Shown here piece after piece: positions 25,651-33,974 of a stretch of DNA of 58,510 nt (position 1 is the first letter of the stretch; every line of letters starts with the position of its first letter). The position numbers and the translations under genes are program-made. This stretch comes from Pseudomonas monteilii NBRC 103158 = DSM 14164 (GTDB taxonomy: Bacteria > Pseudomonadota > Gammaproteobacteria > Pseudomonadales > Pseudomonadaceae). The notes under the pieces were generated by a model. The model did no database searches and was not told where the DNA came from. It was given only the letters and a program-made list of their open reading frames with translations. The DNA lies in the NCBI RefSeq assembly GCF_000730605.1, contig NZ_BBIS01000056.1, forward strand, positions 1 through 58,510, read 5' to 3'.

Positions 25651-27149
25651 CAGAAGCGCTCCAGCTCGGGGAAGGGCAGTTGCCCATGGTGCACATGCAT
25701 GGCGCCGAACTCGGCGCAGCGGTGCAGCGTGGGAATGTTCTTACCGGGGTTGAGCAGGCCCTGCGGGTCGAAGGCGGCCTTCACCGCGTGGAACAGGGTG
25801 ATTTCGTCGCTGTTGAACTGCGCGCACATCTGGTTGATTTTCTCGCGGCCTACGCCGTGCTCGCCCGTAATGCTGCCGCCTACCGCCACGCACAGTTCGA
25901 GGATCTTGCCGCCGATGGCTTCGGCGCGCTCCAGTTCACCTGGCAGGTTGGCATCGAACAGGATCAGCGGGTGCATGTTGCCGTCGCCGGCATGGAACAC
26001 GTTGGCCACGCGCAGGCCGTATTCCGCGGACAGGTCACTGATGCCCTTGAGTACCCGTGGCAGTTCGCGGCGCGGGATGGTGCCGTCCATGCAGTAGTAA
26101 TCCGGCGAGATGCGCCCCACCGCCGGGAAGGCGTTCTTGCGCCCGGCCCAGAAACGCACGCGCTCCGCTTCGTCGCGGGCCAGCCGTACCTCGCGGGCCC
26201 CGGCGTGCGCCAGGACGGCGGCCACCCGTTCACAATCGTCATGCACATCGGCCTCGACGCCATCCAGTTCGCACAACAGGATGGCTGCCGCGTCCACCGG
26301 GTACCCGGCATGAATGAAGTCTTCGGCGGCGCGGATGGCCAGGTTGTCCATCATCTCCAGGCCGCCGGGAATGATACCGGCAGCGATGATTTCGGCGACT
26401 GCCCGGCCGGCGTCCTCAACACTGTCGAAACTGGCCAGCAGCACCCGCGCCACCTGGGGCTTGGGGAGCAGCTTGACGGTCACTTCCGTGACGATGCCGA
26501 GCATGCCTTCGGATCCGGTGAACAGCGCCAGCAGGTCGAAGCCCGGGCTGTCCAGCGCATCGCTGCCGAGGGTCAGGCGTTCTCCTTCCACCGTGAGGAT
26601 TTCCACCTTGAGCAGGTTGTGCACGGTCAGGCCGTATTTCAGGCAGTGCACGCCTCCGGCGTTTTCGGCGACGTTGCCACCGATGGAGCAGGCAATTTGC
26701 GAGGACGGGTCTGGTGCGTAGTACATACCGTGCGGGGCGGCCGCCTGGGAGATGGCCAAGTTGCGCACGCCGGGTTGCACACGGGCGTAACGGCCCTGTG
26801 GATTGACCTCTAGAATGCGGTTGAAGCGCGCCATTACCAGCAGGATCCCCTTGGCCAGCGGCAGGGCGCCGCCCGACAGGCCGGTACCGGCGCCACGGGC
26901 TACCACGGGTACGCCGCGCTGGTGGCAGAGCCTGAGCAAGGCCTGCACCTGCTCCAGGCGCTCGGGCAGCACCACCAGCAGCGGTACCGTGCGATAGGCC
27001 GACAGGCCGTCACATTCGTAGGGTTTGAGGTCTTCTTCGCGGTACAGGATATCGAGGTCTGGCAGGGCCTTGCGCAGCGCCTGCAACAGGTCCGCCTGGT
27101 CTACGGTGGGCAGCGCGCCATCGACGCGTTCGTCGTACAGGATATTCAT
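25650..27149 (-). CDS. glcD: Glycolate oxidase subunit GlcD
   Basis: Catalytic FAD subunit oxidising glycolate to glyoxylate. The start at 27149 gives 499 aa, as in E. coli; the longer frame to 27266 runs into the operator region. FAD-binding segments are present: VPVVARGAGTGLSGGALP, the GNVAENAGGVHCLKYGLT block with GSEGMLGIVTEVTVKLLP, and the substrate-site HAGDGNMHPLILFD and GSITGEHGVGREK motifs. The C-terminus has LLNPGKNIP. It is the first gene of the glcDEFGB operon, divergent from glcC with two GlcC-type operators between. Confidence 0.97.
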   Translation of the reverse strand: MNILYDERVDGALPTVDQADLLQALRKALPDLDILYREEDLKPYECDGLSAYRTVPLLVVLPERLEQVQALLRLCHQRGVPVVARGAGTGLSGGALPLAKGILLVMARFNRILEVNPQGRYARVQPGVRNLAISQAAAPHGMYYAPDPSSQIACSIGGNVAENAGGVHCLKYGLTVHNLLKVEILTVEGERLTLGSDALDSPGFDLLALFTGSEGMLGIVTEVTVKLLPKPQVARVLLASFDSVEDAGRAVAEIIAAGIIPGGLEMMDNLAIRAAEDFIHAGYPVDAAAILLCELDGVEADVHDDCERVAAVLAHAGAREVRLARDEAERVRFWAGRKNAFPAVGRISPDYYCMDGTIPRRELPRVLKGISDLSAEYGLRVANVFHAGDGNMHPLILFDANLPGELERAEAIGGKILELCVAVGGSITGEHGVGREKINQMCAQFNSDEITLFHAVKAAFDPQGLLNPGKNIPTLHRCAEFGAMHVHHGQLPFPELERF

Positions 27150-27242
27150 CGGCTCACTCGGCAACGTTTTTGTTGTTGTTGGCAAAGCGGTCACCGTTGC
27201 AGCCTGCACGTGCCAGCGGCACTGGTCGAGTGCGTCGTTCAC

Positions 27243-27253
27243 TGGTCCTACCA
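27243..27253. promoter_or_regulatory. GlcC/FadR-type operator, copy 1
   Basis: TGGTCCTACCA fits the FadR-subfamily consensus TnGTnnnACnA and lies within a perfect 15-bp inverted repeat ACTGGT-CCT-ACCAGT (27241-27255). It sits 94 bp upstream of glcD in the glcD/glcC divergent region. The identical core recurs exactly 75 bp away. Confidence 0.75.
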
Positions 27254-27317
27254 GTTTTTCTGCCAAGGGCTGGTTATTGACGGCTTTGCCTGGCTAGATT
27301 GGAGCCATCGGTCGAGG

Positions 27318-27328
27318 TGGTCCTACCA
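27318..27328. promoter_or_regulatory. GlcC/FadR-type operator, copy 2
   Basis: A second exact TGGTCCTACCA, 16 bp before the glcC start codon. Its position would let GlcC block its own gene while the distal copy controls glcD. Confidence 0.75.
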
Positions 27329-27343
27329 GTAGGAGAAGGCGTG

Positions 27344-28108
27344 ATGGGTGCTGAGGGCAAGGCCAAGGTCGCCGACCAGGTGGCCGAGCGTGTGGAGCGG
27401 CTGATCGTTGACGGCGTACTCAAGGTGGGCCAGGCCTTGCCGTCGGAGCGGCGGTTGGTGGAGAAGCTAGGGTGTTCACGCTCGGCACTGCGCGAAGGGC
27501 TACGCATTTTGCGGGGGCGCGGCATCATCGATACCGAACAGGGGCGGGGCTCGTTCGTCGCCGACCTGACAGGGCAGTCGGGTGCCACACCGTTGATGCA
27601 TTTGTTTGGCTCGCAGCCGCGTACGCTGTTCGACTTGCTGGAAGTGCGGGCGCTGCTGGAAGCAGAGTCGGCGCGGCTGGCGGCGTTACGGGCCACCGAG
27701 GTTGACCGCTTGCTGATTCGGCGGCGCTACGAAGAGATGCTGGCCGCGCACGAGGCACCAGACGCGATCGATGCCCGTGAACACGCACGTCGCGACCACG
27801 CTTTCCACCGGGCGATCAGTGAGGCGTCACACAACCCGGTGCTGGTGCATACCTTGCAATCGCTCAGCGACCTGACCTTGAGCACGGTGTTTGCCTCGGT
27901 CAACAACCTGTATTGCCGGCCGGCGCAGAAGCGCCAGATCGACCGCCAGCATGCACGCTTGTATCAGGCGGTGATGGAGCAGTTGCCGGAGCAGGCGCAG
28001 CGGGCGGCGCGCGAGCATATCAACGGGATTCGCGACAGTTTGCGGGAAATCGAGCAGGAGGAACAGCGCCTGGTCAGGGCGACCATGCGTATGGATGGTT
28101 GGGGGTGA
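27344..28108 (+). CDS. glcC: GntR-family (FadR/FCD) glycolate regulator GlcC
   Basis: Glycolate-responsive regulator of the divergent glc operon, 254 aa from the ATG at 27344 (AGGAG upstream). The N-terminal winged helix is KVADQVAERVERLIVDGVLKVGQALPSERRLVEKLGCSRSALREGLRILRGRGIIDTEQGRGSFV. The C-terminal FCD domain carries the metal/ligand residues in EHARRDHAFHRAI and ISEASHNPVLVHTLQ. It ends just before a perfect REP hairpin shared with the convergent DUF2388 gene. Confidence 0.93.
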   Translation: MGAEGKAKVADQVAERVERLIVDGVLKVGQALPSERRLVEKLGCSRSALREGLRILRGRGIIDTEQGRGSFVADLTGQSGATPLMHLFGSQPRTLFDLLEVRALLEAESARLAALRATEVDRLLIRRRYEEMLAAHEAPDAIDAREHARRDHAFHRAISEASHNPVLVHTLQSLSDLTLSTVFASVNNLYCRPAQKRQIDRQHARLYQAVMEQLPEQAQRAAREHINGIRDSLREIEQEEQRLVRATMRMDGWG

Positions 28109-28114
28109 ATGTAT

Positions 28115-28164
28115 GCCTGTACCGGCCCTTTCGCGGGCGAGCCCGCGAAAGGGCCGGTACAGGC
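28115..28164. repeat. REP hairpin between convergent glcC and DUF2388 gene
   Basis: Perfect 24-bp arms (28115-28138 and 28141-28164, GCCTGTACCGG..TTCGCGGGC) with a 2-nt loop. This is the longest arm in the window. It occupies nearly the whole 61-bp gap between the two stop codons. Confidence 0.9.
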
Positions 28165-28169
28165 TGACT

Positions 28170-28487
28170 TCAATGATCGGCTATACGGTCATCCTGCGAC
28201 AGAATGGCCCGGGCCAGCTCTTCATCATTGGCTTGCAGCCCAGGGTGGTCCTTGCGGGCTTGTTCCAGCGCCGACTCCACATAGGCACCACGGATTGCAC
28301 CGCCACTGGCAACGAAGGCAGAAAGTTCATCGCGTGCCGGGATGATCCGTTTATCGTCCTTGAAGGTCGAGTAAAGCGAGGCGGAGATACCGGCCGAGGT
28401 GGCGACGTCGCCCGCATCGACGCGGGCCAGGGCAGCACCGGCAGGCAGCAGGAGCAGCAGCGCAGGAGCGAGGAGTAGGTGGCGCAT
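28170..28487 (-). CDS. DUF2388-family exported protein
   Basis: Small periplasmic or secreted protein of 105 aa, recognised by its layout. A signal peptide (MRHLLLAPALLLLLPAGAALA, cleaved near residue 21) is followed by VDAGDVATSAGISASLYSTFKDDKRI and the helical GAIRGAYVESALEQARKDHPGLQANDEELARAIL end. This family occurs in several copies in pseudomonads and has no known function. GGAG precedes the ATG at 28487; the longer frame upstream would bury the signal peptide. Confidence 0.85.
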   Translation of the reverse strand: MRHLLLAPALLLLLPAGAALARVDAGDVATSAGISASLYSTFKDDKRIIPARDELSAFVASGGAIRGAYVESALEQARKDHPGLQANDEELARAILSQDDRIADH

Positions 28488-28780
28488 GTCGTGTTCTCCA
28501 GTAGCGTGAAGCCCAAGGTAATAAACCACTCAACGATTAAGAGAGCACGCAGGAGGTGGTAGTTCCCTTGGGGGGCCACGAAATGGTTTGTGTGGGGGCT
28601 ATGACGGGAGGGACGGGGAATGGGATGTTCTGGCTGCAGGCGAGCAACCGCCGTCCAGATTGCCTGAAGATAGATTGACCGTGGCGGGCCGGGCGTGATT
28701 TGCTCGGCGCTACGGCTTCTTCGCGGGTGAACCCGTGAATGGCCCGACACGATCATTCAAAGGAAAATGAAGGTTCGCCG
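28488..28780. other. Intergenic region with a decayed REP element
   Basis: This 293-bp gap between two divergent genes contains no convincing frame. Around 28706-28750 there is a degraded REP (TTCTTCGCGGGTGAACCCG followed by a mismatched arm GTGAATGGCCCGACAC). The rest should hold the promoters of the DUF2388 and GST genes, which I could not place. Confidence 0.5.
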
Positions 28781-29407
28781 ATGTCCGACTACACGCTGCA
28801 TTGCTTCGCCGAATCCGGCAACGCCTACAAGGCCGCGCTTATGCTTGAACTCACTGGCCAGGCCTGGCAGCCGGTTTTCGTCGACTTCTTCAACGGCCAG
28901 ACCCGCGAGCCAGGCTGGCGCGATGAGGTGAACGAGCAGGGCGAGGTGCCGGTGCTGGAGCACGCGGGCAAAACCTTCACCCAGTCTGCGCTGATCCTGG
29001 AATACCTTGCCGAACAGACCGGCCAGTTCGGCCCGCGTGATGAAGACGAAAAACGCGAGATCTGGCGCTGGATGCTGTTCGACAACCACAAGTTCACCAG
29101 CTATTACGCCGCGCTGCGCTTTCTGTTCTGCCTGAAGAAAACGGGGGAAACGGACGTGACGCGATTCCTGCGTGAGCGTGCCACGGCGGCTTACCGTATT
29201 GTCGACGCACACCTGGCAAAAACGCCGTTCATGGTTGGCGGCCGGCTGACCATCGCCGACCTGTCGTTGGCGGGGTATGTGTTCATGCCTGAAGATACAG
29301 GGATCCCGCTGGTAGAGTTCACTCATATCGAGGCTTGGAAGGCGCGAATCCAGGCGCAGCCGGGGTGGAAGCATCCGTATGAGCTGATGCCGCGTACGGC
29401 ATCCTGA
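28781..29407 (+). CDS. Glutathione S-transferase family protein
   Basis: Cytosolic GST-fold protein of 208 aa. The thioredoxin-like N-terminal domain runs to about residue 80 (LHCFAESGNAYKAALMLELTGQAWQPVFVDF, then NEQGEVPVLEHAGKTFTQSALILEYLAEQTG, with the cis-Pro of EVPVL and the glutathione-binding QS). The C-terminal helical domain has FMVGGRLTIADLSLAGYV. The ATG at 28781 follows GAAGG. The substrate is unknown; the Ser/Asn around residues 11-13 are the likely catalytic positions. Confidence 0.92.
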   Translation: MSDYTLHCFAESGNAYKAALMLELTGQAWQPVFVDFFNGQTREPGWRDEVNEQGEVPVLEHAGKTFTQSALILEYLAEQTGQFGPRDEDEKREIWRWMLFDNHKFTSYYAALRFLFCLKKTGETDVTRFLRERATAAYRIVDAHLAKTPFMVGGRLTIADLSLAGYVFMPEDTGIPLVEFTHIEAWKARIQAQPGWKHPYELMPRTAS

Positions 29408-29429
29408 GGCCTTCGCGGCACTGTAAGGC

Positions 29430-30530
29430 TCAGATGGACAACCGTACCACCCGGTTGTCCAGCACTTGCTGTTCTTGCCCCCGCCGCTTGTTCACCACCA
29501 GCTCGCCAATGGCAATCAGCCGCGTGCGCGTGATGTTGCGCGACAACCCCAGCAACTGCGCGGTATGCACCTGGTTGTAGTGGCAGAACCGGTAGGCCGA
29601 GCGCAGCAAGGCGTTTTCCACCTTCTCGTACAGGTCGCCCGGCTGCTCCTCGTACAGCTGGCTGAACGCCCGCTGCAACAAGTCGTCTACACCATTGCCA
29701 GCCGTCTCTTCCTCTTGCCGCTCGATGCGCAGGTTGGACAGGCGCAGGTCCTGCGCCTGCACCGTGCCGTCGCCGCAAGTGAGCAAGCTGTGATGAATCA
29801 CGTTCTCCAGCTCGCGGATATTGCCCGGCCAGCTGTATTCCACCAGCTTGGCCTGGGCTTTGGCGCTGAGCTCCACCGGGCCGTAGCCCAGCCGGTCGCT
29901 GTAGCTGCGAATGAAGTGCCGGGCCAGTGGCAGGATGTCACCCGGGCGGTCGCGCAGCGGGTGCAACTGTAAGGTCACCACGTTGAGCCGGTAGTACAGG
30001 TCTTCACGAAAATGCCCGGCGTTGATGGCCTTTTCCAGCTGCACGTTGGTTGCGGCCAGGACCCGCACATTGATCGGGATGCTCTTGCGCGACCCTAGCC
30101 GCACCACCTCGCGCTCTTGCAGCACGCGCAGCAACTTGACCTGGATAGGCAGGGGCAGGTCGCCGATTTCGTCGAGGAACAGCGTGCCGCCATTGGCTTC
30201 CTCGAACCAGCCGGCCTTGGCCGCCAGCGCGCCTGTGAAGGCGCCTTTCTCATGACCGAACAGTTCGGCCTCCACCAGCGACTCGGAGAACGCCCCGCAG
30301 TTGACTGCCACGAATGGGCCGTTGCGCCGGCCGCTGAGGTTGTGGGTGTGGCGTGCGACCAGCTCCTTGCCCGTACCGGTTTCGCCGATGATCAGGACGC
30401 TGGCCTCGCTGGGGGCGACCTGTTGCAAGTGGGCGAGCAGCGCCTGCGACCTTGGGTCTTCGAAGACCTGTGCGGTCGCCCTGATCGAGGTAGCCAGTGT
30501 CGGTGACGGGGGAAGGGTCAGCAGTTGCAT
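29430..30530 (-). CDS. Sigma-54-dependent activator, SfnR-like
   Basis: Enhancer-binding protein of 366 aa with no N-terminal sensor domain, as in SfnR. The AAA+ domain begins almost at once: IIGETGTGKELVARHTH (Walker A), GHEKGAFTGAL (sigma-54 contact loop), GGTLFLDEIGDLPLP (Walker B) and LYYRLNVVTLQLHPLRDRPGDI. It ends in a Fis-type HTH (HTAQLLGLSRNITRTRLIAIGEL). The ATG at 30530 with GAGGA upstream is preferred over a TTG six bases earlier. It is the last gene of the monooxygenase operon and probably activates the sigma-54 promoter upstream. Lacking a sensor, it is probably controlled by its own level under sulfate starvation. Confidence 0.92.
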   Translation of the reverse strand: MQLLTLPPSPTLATSIRATAQVFEDPRSQALLAHLQQVAPSEASVLIIGETGTGKELVARHTHNLSGRRNGPFVAVNCGAFSESLVEAELFGHEKGAFTGALAAKAGWFEEANGGTLFLDEIGDLPLPIQVKLLRVLQEREVVRLGSRKSIPINVRVLAATNVQLEKAINAGHFREDLYYRLNVVTLQLHPLRDRPGDILPLARHFIRSYSDRLGYGPVELSAKAQAKLVEYSWPGNIRELENVIHHSLLTCGDGTVQAQDLRLSNLRIERQEEETAGNGVDDLLQRAFSQLYEEQPGDLYEKVENALLRSAYRFCHYNQVHTAQLLGLSRNITRTRLIAIGELVVNKRRGQEQQVLDNRVVRLSI

Positions 30531-30539
30531 GGGCAATCC

Positions 30540-31727
30540 TCAGGAATAGAAGGATGGGGCAGGGCGCTTGTCGTTGAGAGCCCACTCGCCGAGTTCGTGG
30601 ATGCGGTAGTCCACCGGATCGTGCAGGGTTTGTGTGCGCAGGTTGCGCCAATGGCGATCGAAGCGCAGCGAGGCATGGGTGGCGCGTGCGCCGGTGACCT
30701 CGAACAGGCGGTTGCAGATGTCCAGGCCGTGGCGGCTGGCGGCGACCTTGGCGGTGCCGATGGCCAGGGCCAGGTCGCCGCGCTCTTCTGCCGTGAGGGC
30801 ATGTTCCTTGGCCCAGGCGGCATCCAGCTGGCGTGCGGCCCGTTCGATCAGCAGACGCACGCTTTCAAGGCCAACCCAGAACTCGCCGTAATGGCGCAGC
30901 ACATAAGGGTCTTCGGCACTGCTGGCGGCGCTGGAGCGGAACCACGGCCGGCCTTCCTTGAGGGTGTACTGGCGGGCTTCTTCGAAGGCGCCTTCGGCAA
31001 TGCCGAGGAACAGGTTGGCGAAGTGCAGCTGGGCAATCAGCGGGCGCAGGGCGGCGAACGGAGTGCTCAGCGGGCCTGGGTCGAGTAGCAGTTCGTTGTG
31101 CTCTACCCGCACCCGCTCGAACGTGGCGCTGCCACTGTCGGTCTGGCGTTGACCGATGTTGTTCCAGTCGCTATGCAGGCTGATGCCGGTGCGGCCACTG
31201 GGGATGGCGGCAATCAGCAGCTTGCCGCCGGCACGTTCGTCCACCGCCGAGGCGATGAGCATTTCCGAGTCGCTGGCGCCGGAGCAGAAGCTTTTCTTGC
31301 CCGAAAATTCGCACCAGCCATCGAAGTGCTTGACCACGGTGCGGGTGTCCAGCGGGTTCAGGGCATTGCCCCAAAACCACTGTTTGCGGGCGGTCTGTTC
31401 GAACCAGGGCTGCCATTGGTCGGGGCGTGAGAACAGGCGCACGGTGGCCAGCATCAGGTGGTGAAAGCCGAACACATGGGCAATGGAGCTGTCGACCCGG
31501 GCGAACTCGCGCACCACCGCGAACGTGTCGTGCCAGTTGGCACCCTGGCCACCGAAGGCCTGCGGGATCACCAGCGACAGCAGGCCGCTGTCACGCAGGG
31601 CATCGCGCTCGGCTTTCGGGGTGCCGCCGCGCTCGTCGCGTTCTACGGCGGTCTGGGCAAACTGCCCGGCCAGTTCGCGGGCGATGGCCAAGGCCGGGCG
31701 CAGCGGGGTATTCACAGGTGCATTCAT
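30540..31727 (-). CDS. SfnC/DszC-like flavin-dependent monooxygenase
   Basis: Acyl-CoA-dehydrogenase-fold flavoprotein of 395 aa, of the group that uses reduced FMN to oxidise organosulfur compounds (SfnC, DszC). N-terminal helical domain: GLLSLVIPQAFGGQGANWHDTFAVVREFARVDSSIAHVFGFHHLML. The middle beta domain includes NALNPLDTRTVVKHFDGWCEFSGKKSFCSGASDSEMLIASA, and the C-terminal bundle includes RHGLDICNRLFEVTGARATHASLRFDRHWRNLRTQTLHDPVDYR. It sits between an FMN reductase and an SfnR-like activator, which supports a role in sulfur scavenging. The exact substrate (sulfone, thiophene or other) is not determinable. Confidence 0.9.
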   Translation of the reverse strand: MNAPVNTPLRPALAIARELAGQFAQTAVERDERGGTPKAERDALRDSGLLSLVIPQAFGGQGANWHDTFAVVREFARVDSSIAHVFGFHHLMLATVRLFSRPDQWQPWFEQTARKQWFWGNALNPLDTRTVVKHFDGWCEFSGKKSFCSGASDSEMLIASAVDERAGGKLLIAAIPSGRTGISLHSDWNNIGQRQTDSGSATFERVRVEHNELLLDPGPLSTPFAALRPLIAQLHFANLFLGIAEGAFEEARQYTLKEGRPWFRSSAASSAEDPYVLRHYGEFWVGLESVRLLIERAARQLDAAWAKEHALTAEERGDLALAIGTAKVAASRHGLDICNRLFEVTGARATHASLRFDRHWRNLRTQTLHDPVDYRIHELGEWALNDKRPAPSFYS

Positions 31728-31736
31728 GATCGCTCC

Positions 31737-32297
31737 TCAGGCGCTTTTACGCAGTGCGTGGTGAGCGCCGAACAGCGGCACGGCACGCTCTGCAGCCAGG
31801 CGGATGCGGGCGGCGAGGGCATCGCTGGACACGCGATAGTCGGCCAGTTCTGCCTGGCTGGCGAACACGCCGATTGGCAGGGTCAGGGCTTGCAGGAAGC
31901 TGAACAGCGGGCGCAACTGATGGTCGAGCACCAGCGCATGGCGTTCGCTGCCGCCGGTGGCGGCGAGCAGAACCGGGGTGTCGACCAGGGCATCCTGGCC
32001 GATCAGGTCGAACAGGTGCTTGAAGTGGCCAGTAAAGCTGCCGCGGTACACGGGGGTGGTCACCACCAGCAGGTCGGCTTTTTCCACCAGGCGCAGTTGC
32101 TGCTCGACGGTGTCGGGCAGTTCGCTGCGCCACAGGGCGCTGCCCAGTGGGCGGGCGATGTCGCCCAGTTCGATCAGGTGCGGCTTGATGTGCAGGTGTT
32201 CAGCCAGCTCAGCGAGGATCGCCTCGGTCAGGGCCAGGGTGCGTGAAGGGCGGGAAGTGCCGCCGGACAGGGCTACGACATTCAGTGGGGGGCTCAT
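31737..32297 (-). CDS. NADPH-dependent FMN reductase (MsuE/SfnE-like)
   Basis: Flavodoxin-like reductase of 186 aa supplying FMNH2 to the monooxygenase encoded 10 bp downstream. Key segments are VVALSGGTSRPSRTLALTEAILAEL (phosphate-binding loop), VEKADLLVVTTPVYRGSFTGHFKHLFDLIGQ and PVLLAATGGSERHALVLDHQLRPLFSFLQA. Length and motifs match MsuE/SsuE. It is the first gene of the three-gene operon, with a sigma-54 promoter 43-57 bp upstream. Confidence 0.94.
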   Translation of the reverse strand: MSPPLNVVALSGGTSRPSRTLALTEAILAELAEHLHIKPHLIELGDIARPLGSALWRSELPDTVEQQLRLVEKADLLVVTTPVYRGSFTGHFKHLFDLIGQDALVDTPVLLAATGGSERHALVLDHQLRPLFSFLQALTLPIGVFASQAELADYRVSSDALAARIRLAAERAVPLFGAHHALRKSA

Positions 32298-32339
32298 GGG
32301 CAGGTCTCCGGTTCGGGTTGAGCGGGGGACTTTGCTTGA

Positions 32340-32354
32340 GCAATCGTCGTGCCG
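32340..32354 (-). promoter_or_regulatory. Sigma-54 promoter of the organosulfur operon
   Basis: Read on the minus strand, CGGCACGACGATTGC carries the -24 GG and -12 GC elements at correct spacing and matches the consensus YTGGCACGNNNNTTGCW at almost every position (C for T at the first). Transcription would start near 32328, 31 nt before the FMN reductase start. The remaining upstream part of the 252-bp gap to 32549 should hold activator-binding sites, but I saw no clear repeat. Confidence 0.75.
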
Positions 32355-32549
32355 GGTTCTAATGTTCTTCTAAATCAATAAGTTATCGCGTTAGCAGGTT
32401 TGCGTCGCTGTTGCCGGGCGGGCGTTTCGTGTTGATTGGGTGTTGCGCTGCGAACAGTTGGCCAGGTGTTGGCGGCTGTGCAGTGGAGAGAGTTATAGAG
32501 GATTATCGTTCGTTAAAAAAAGAATAAGAATTCATATTGTTATGCATTT

Positions 32550-33140
32550 TTATGGATAAGCCGCCGTCTTGCCGGTATTGACAATGCCCTGTACGAACGT
32601 CACCAGTTGATCCCTCGCGGTGATCACGCTTCCCCATTGCGCCTGCCCGCACAGCAAACCCAGTACGGCATGGGCAATCGACCGCGCTCGGAGTGCCGGC
32701 AGCCCGCACTCTGCGGCGACAATGTCACTGAGCAGCCCGCTGTATTGCGTTTTCAACTGTTCGATTTGCAACAGTTGCTCTGTGTTCAGGTTCATGGCTT
32801 CCCGCGTCAGCAACACCAGTTTGTCGGGGTTGGCCTGGCTATACGTCACGAAAGCCTGCACAAAGCGCGGCAAGCGTTCACTGGTGGTACGGGCGCCTTT
32901 GACGCATTGTCGGGTTTCGTACAGCAGGTCGGTCAGGCTCGACTCGATCAGTTCGAACAGCAGCCCCTGTTTGCTCTCGATGTGGTGGTACAGCGAGCCG
33001 GCGTGCAGGCCCAGGTGGCTGGCCAGGTCACGCAGGCCTATGGCCTGGTAGCCATGGCTGGCAAACAAGGCGCTGGCCGCCTCCAGCAGGCGGTCCCGAG
33101 CGTGCGGGGTGGGTACAGGCGAGACGCTGGAAGCGGGCAT
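32550..33140 (-). CDS. TetR-family regulator of the adjacent catabolic cluster
   Basis: Repressor-type protein of 196 aa. The start at 33140 is chosen because the frame upstream to 33695 lies antisense over an SDR gene. The HTH is ARDRLLEAASALFASHGYQAIGLRDLASHLGLHAGSLYHHIESKQGLLFELIESS (about residues 14-68), followed by a helical ligand-binding domain. It is divergent from the SDR gene at 33225. The 84-bp shared region contains a 25-bp palindrome that is repeated before hyuA, so this protein is the obvious candidate to control both. Confidence 0.92.
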   Translation of the reverse strand: MPASSVSPVPTPHARDRLLEAASALFASHGYQAIGLRDLASHLGLHAGSLYHHIESKQGLLFELIESSLTDLLYETRQCVKGARTTSERLPRFVQAFVTYSQANPDKLVLLTREAMNLNTEQLLQIEQLKTQYSGLLSDIVAAECGLPALRARSIAHAVLGLLCGQAQWGSVITARDQLVTFVQGIVNTGKTAAYP

Positions 33141-33166
33141 GGAAGCACCTGTCGGCGAATTGATGT

Positions 33167-33199
33167 TTGACCAAATGTAAGACAACAGGCATCTTACGA
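33167..33199 (+). promoter_or_regulatory. Promoter and TetR-type operator, copy 1
   Basis: TTGACC (33167-33172) as a -35 hexamer is followed by an interrupted palindrome: GTAAGA (33177-33182) and TCTTAC (33192-33197) separated by 9 bp, within the 25-bp frame 33175-33199. The -10 is weak. A near-copy with the same TTGACCA-ATGTAAGACAACA layout occurs at 34813-34845. Confidence 0.7.
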
Positions 33200-33224
33200 A
33201 AAGACTCAATCGCGGAGGTGTTTT

Positions 33225-33974
33225 GTGGAAAATCAAACGGTGGTGATCGTAGGTGGTGCCTCGGGTCTGGGCCTGGAAACAGCTCGGCTGATGGTAAAAC
33301 GTGGTGCCGGCAAAATCGGCCTGATCGACCGCAACGAGCAATTGCTGGTACAAGCTGCAGAAGAGCTGCGCGGGCAGGGTGTAGACGTGGTAATCGCGGT
33401 AGGCGACATTGCCCGCAAGGACACCGCCCATGCAGCCTTCGCCCAGATCGTCGAAGGCTTTGGGCGGGTGCATTGCCTGGTCAACAGTGCGGCCATCTAC
33501 CCGCGTAAGGACATCTTCGAGATCACTGACGACGAGTGGGACCTGGAGAACGCCGTCAACATCAAGGGCACCTACCACATGATGGTCGCCGCAGTGCGCC
33601 ACATGCAGCAGTACGTGGCGGCCCCGGCGGTGACCGGGCGTATCGTCAACGTGACGTCGGTGGACGCCTTCAAGGCCCACCCGCAAAACGCCCACTATGC
33701 CGCCACCAAGGCAGCGGTGGTAAGCCTGACCAAATCGTTTGCCCAGGCCTGTGCCAAGGACCAGATCCTGGTCAACTCGGTAGCCCCGGCCGGTTTTGCC
33801 ACCGAGCGCGCCAAGCAGCTGGGCTTCCTCGGCGAGCTGGCGGCAGCCAACCCGCTGGGCCGTGCTGCGGAACCGGCAGAAATCGCCGAGTGGATCGTGA
33901 TGATGGGCAGCAGCCGCAACAGCTACGCCACCGGTGAAAACGTGATTGTCAGCGGGGGCTACATCTATGCCTGA
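33225..33974 (+). CDS. SDR-family dehydrogenase 1
   Basis: NAD(P)-dependent short-chain dehydrogenase of 249 aa, starting at a GTG (33225) with CGGAGG 7 nt before it. Cofactor loop VGGASGLGLETARLM (TGxxxGxG variant with GGASGLG), NSA in LVNSAAIYPR, catalytic Ser in NVTSVDAF and Tyr-x-x-x-Lys in HYAATKAAV. The C-terminal NVIVSGGYIYA is a classical SDR ending. It is the first gene of the TetR-governed cluster and overlaps the next SDR by 8 bp. Substrate unknown, presumably a hydroxy or keto intermediate. Confidence 0.92.
   Translation: MENQTVVIVGGASGLGLETARLMVKRGAGKIGLIDRNEQLLVQAAEELRGQGVDVVIAVGDIARKDTAHAAFAQIVEGFGRVHCLVNSAAIYPRKDIFEITDDEWDLENAVNIKGTYHMMVAAVRHMQQYVAAPAVTGRIVNVTSVDAFKAHPQNAHYAATKAAVVSLTKSFAQACAKDQILVNSVAPAGFATERAKQLGFLGELAAANPLGRAAEPAEIAEWIVMMGSSRNSYATGENVIVSGGYIYA

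Noticed and set aside
25581..26813. A 410-codon plus-strand frame
   Set aside because: It is the mirror of glcD, which has all its FAD motifs on the minus strand.
33141..33695. N-terminal extension of the TetR gene to 381 aa
   Set aside because: The extra 185 codons overlap the SDR gene in antisense. A normal TetR N-terminus begins at 33140.
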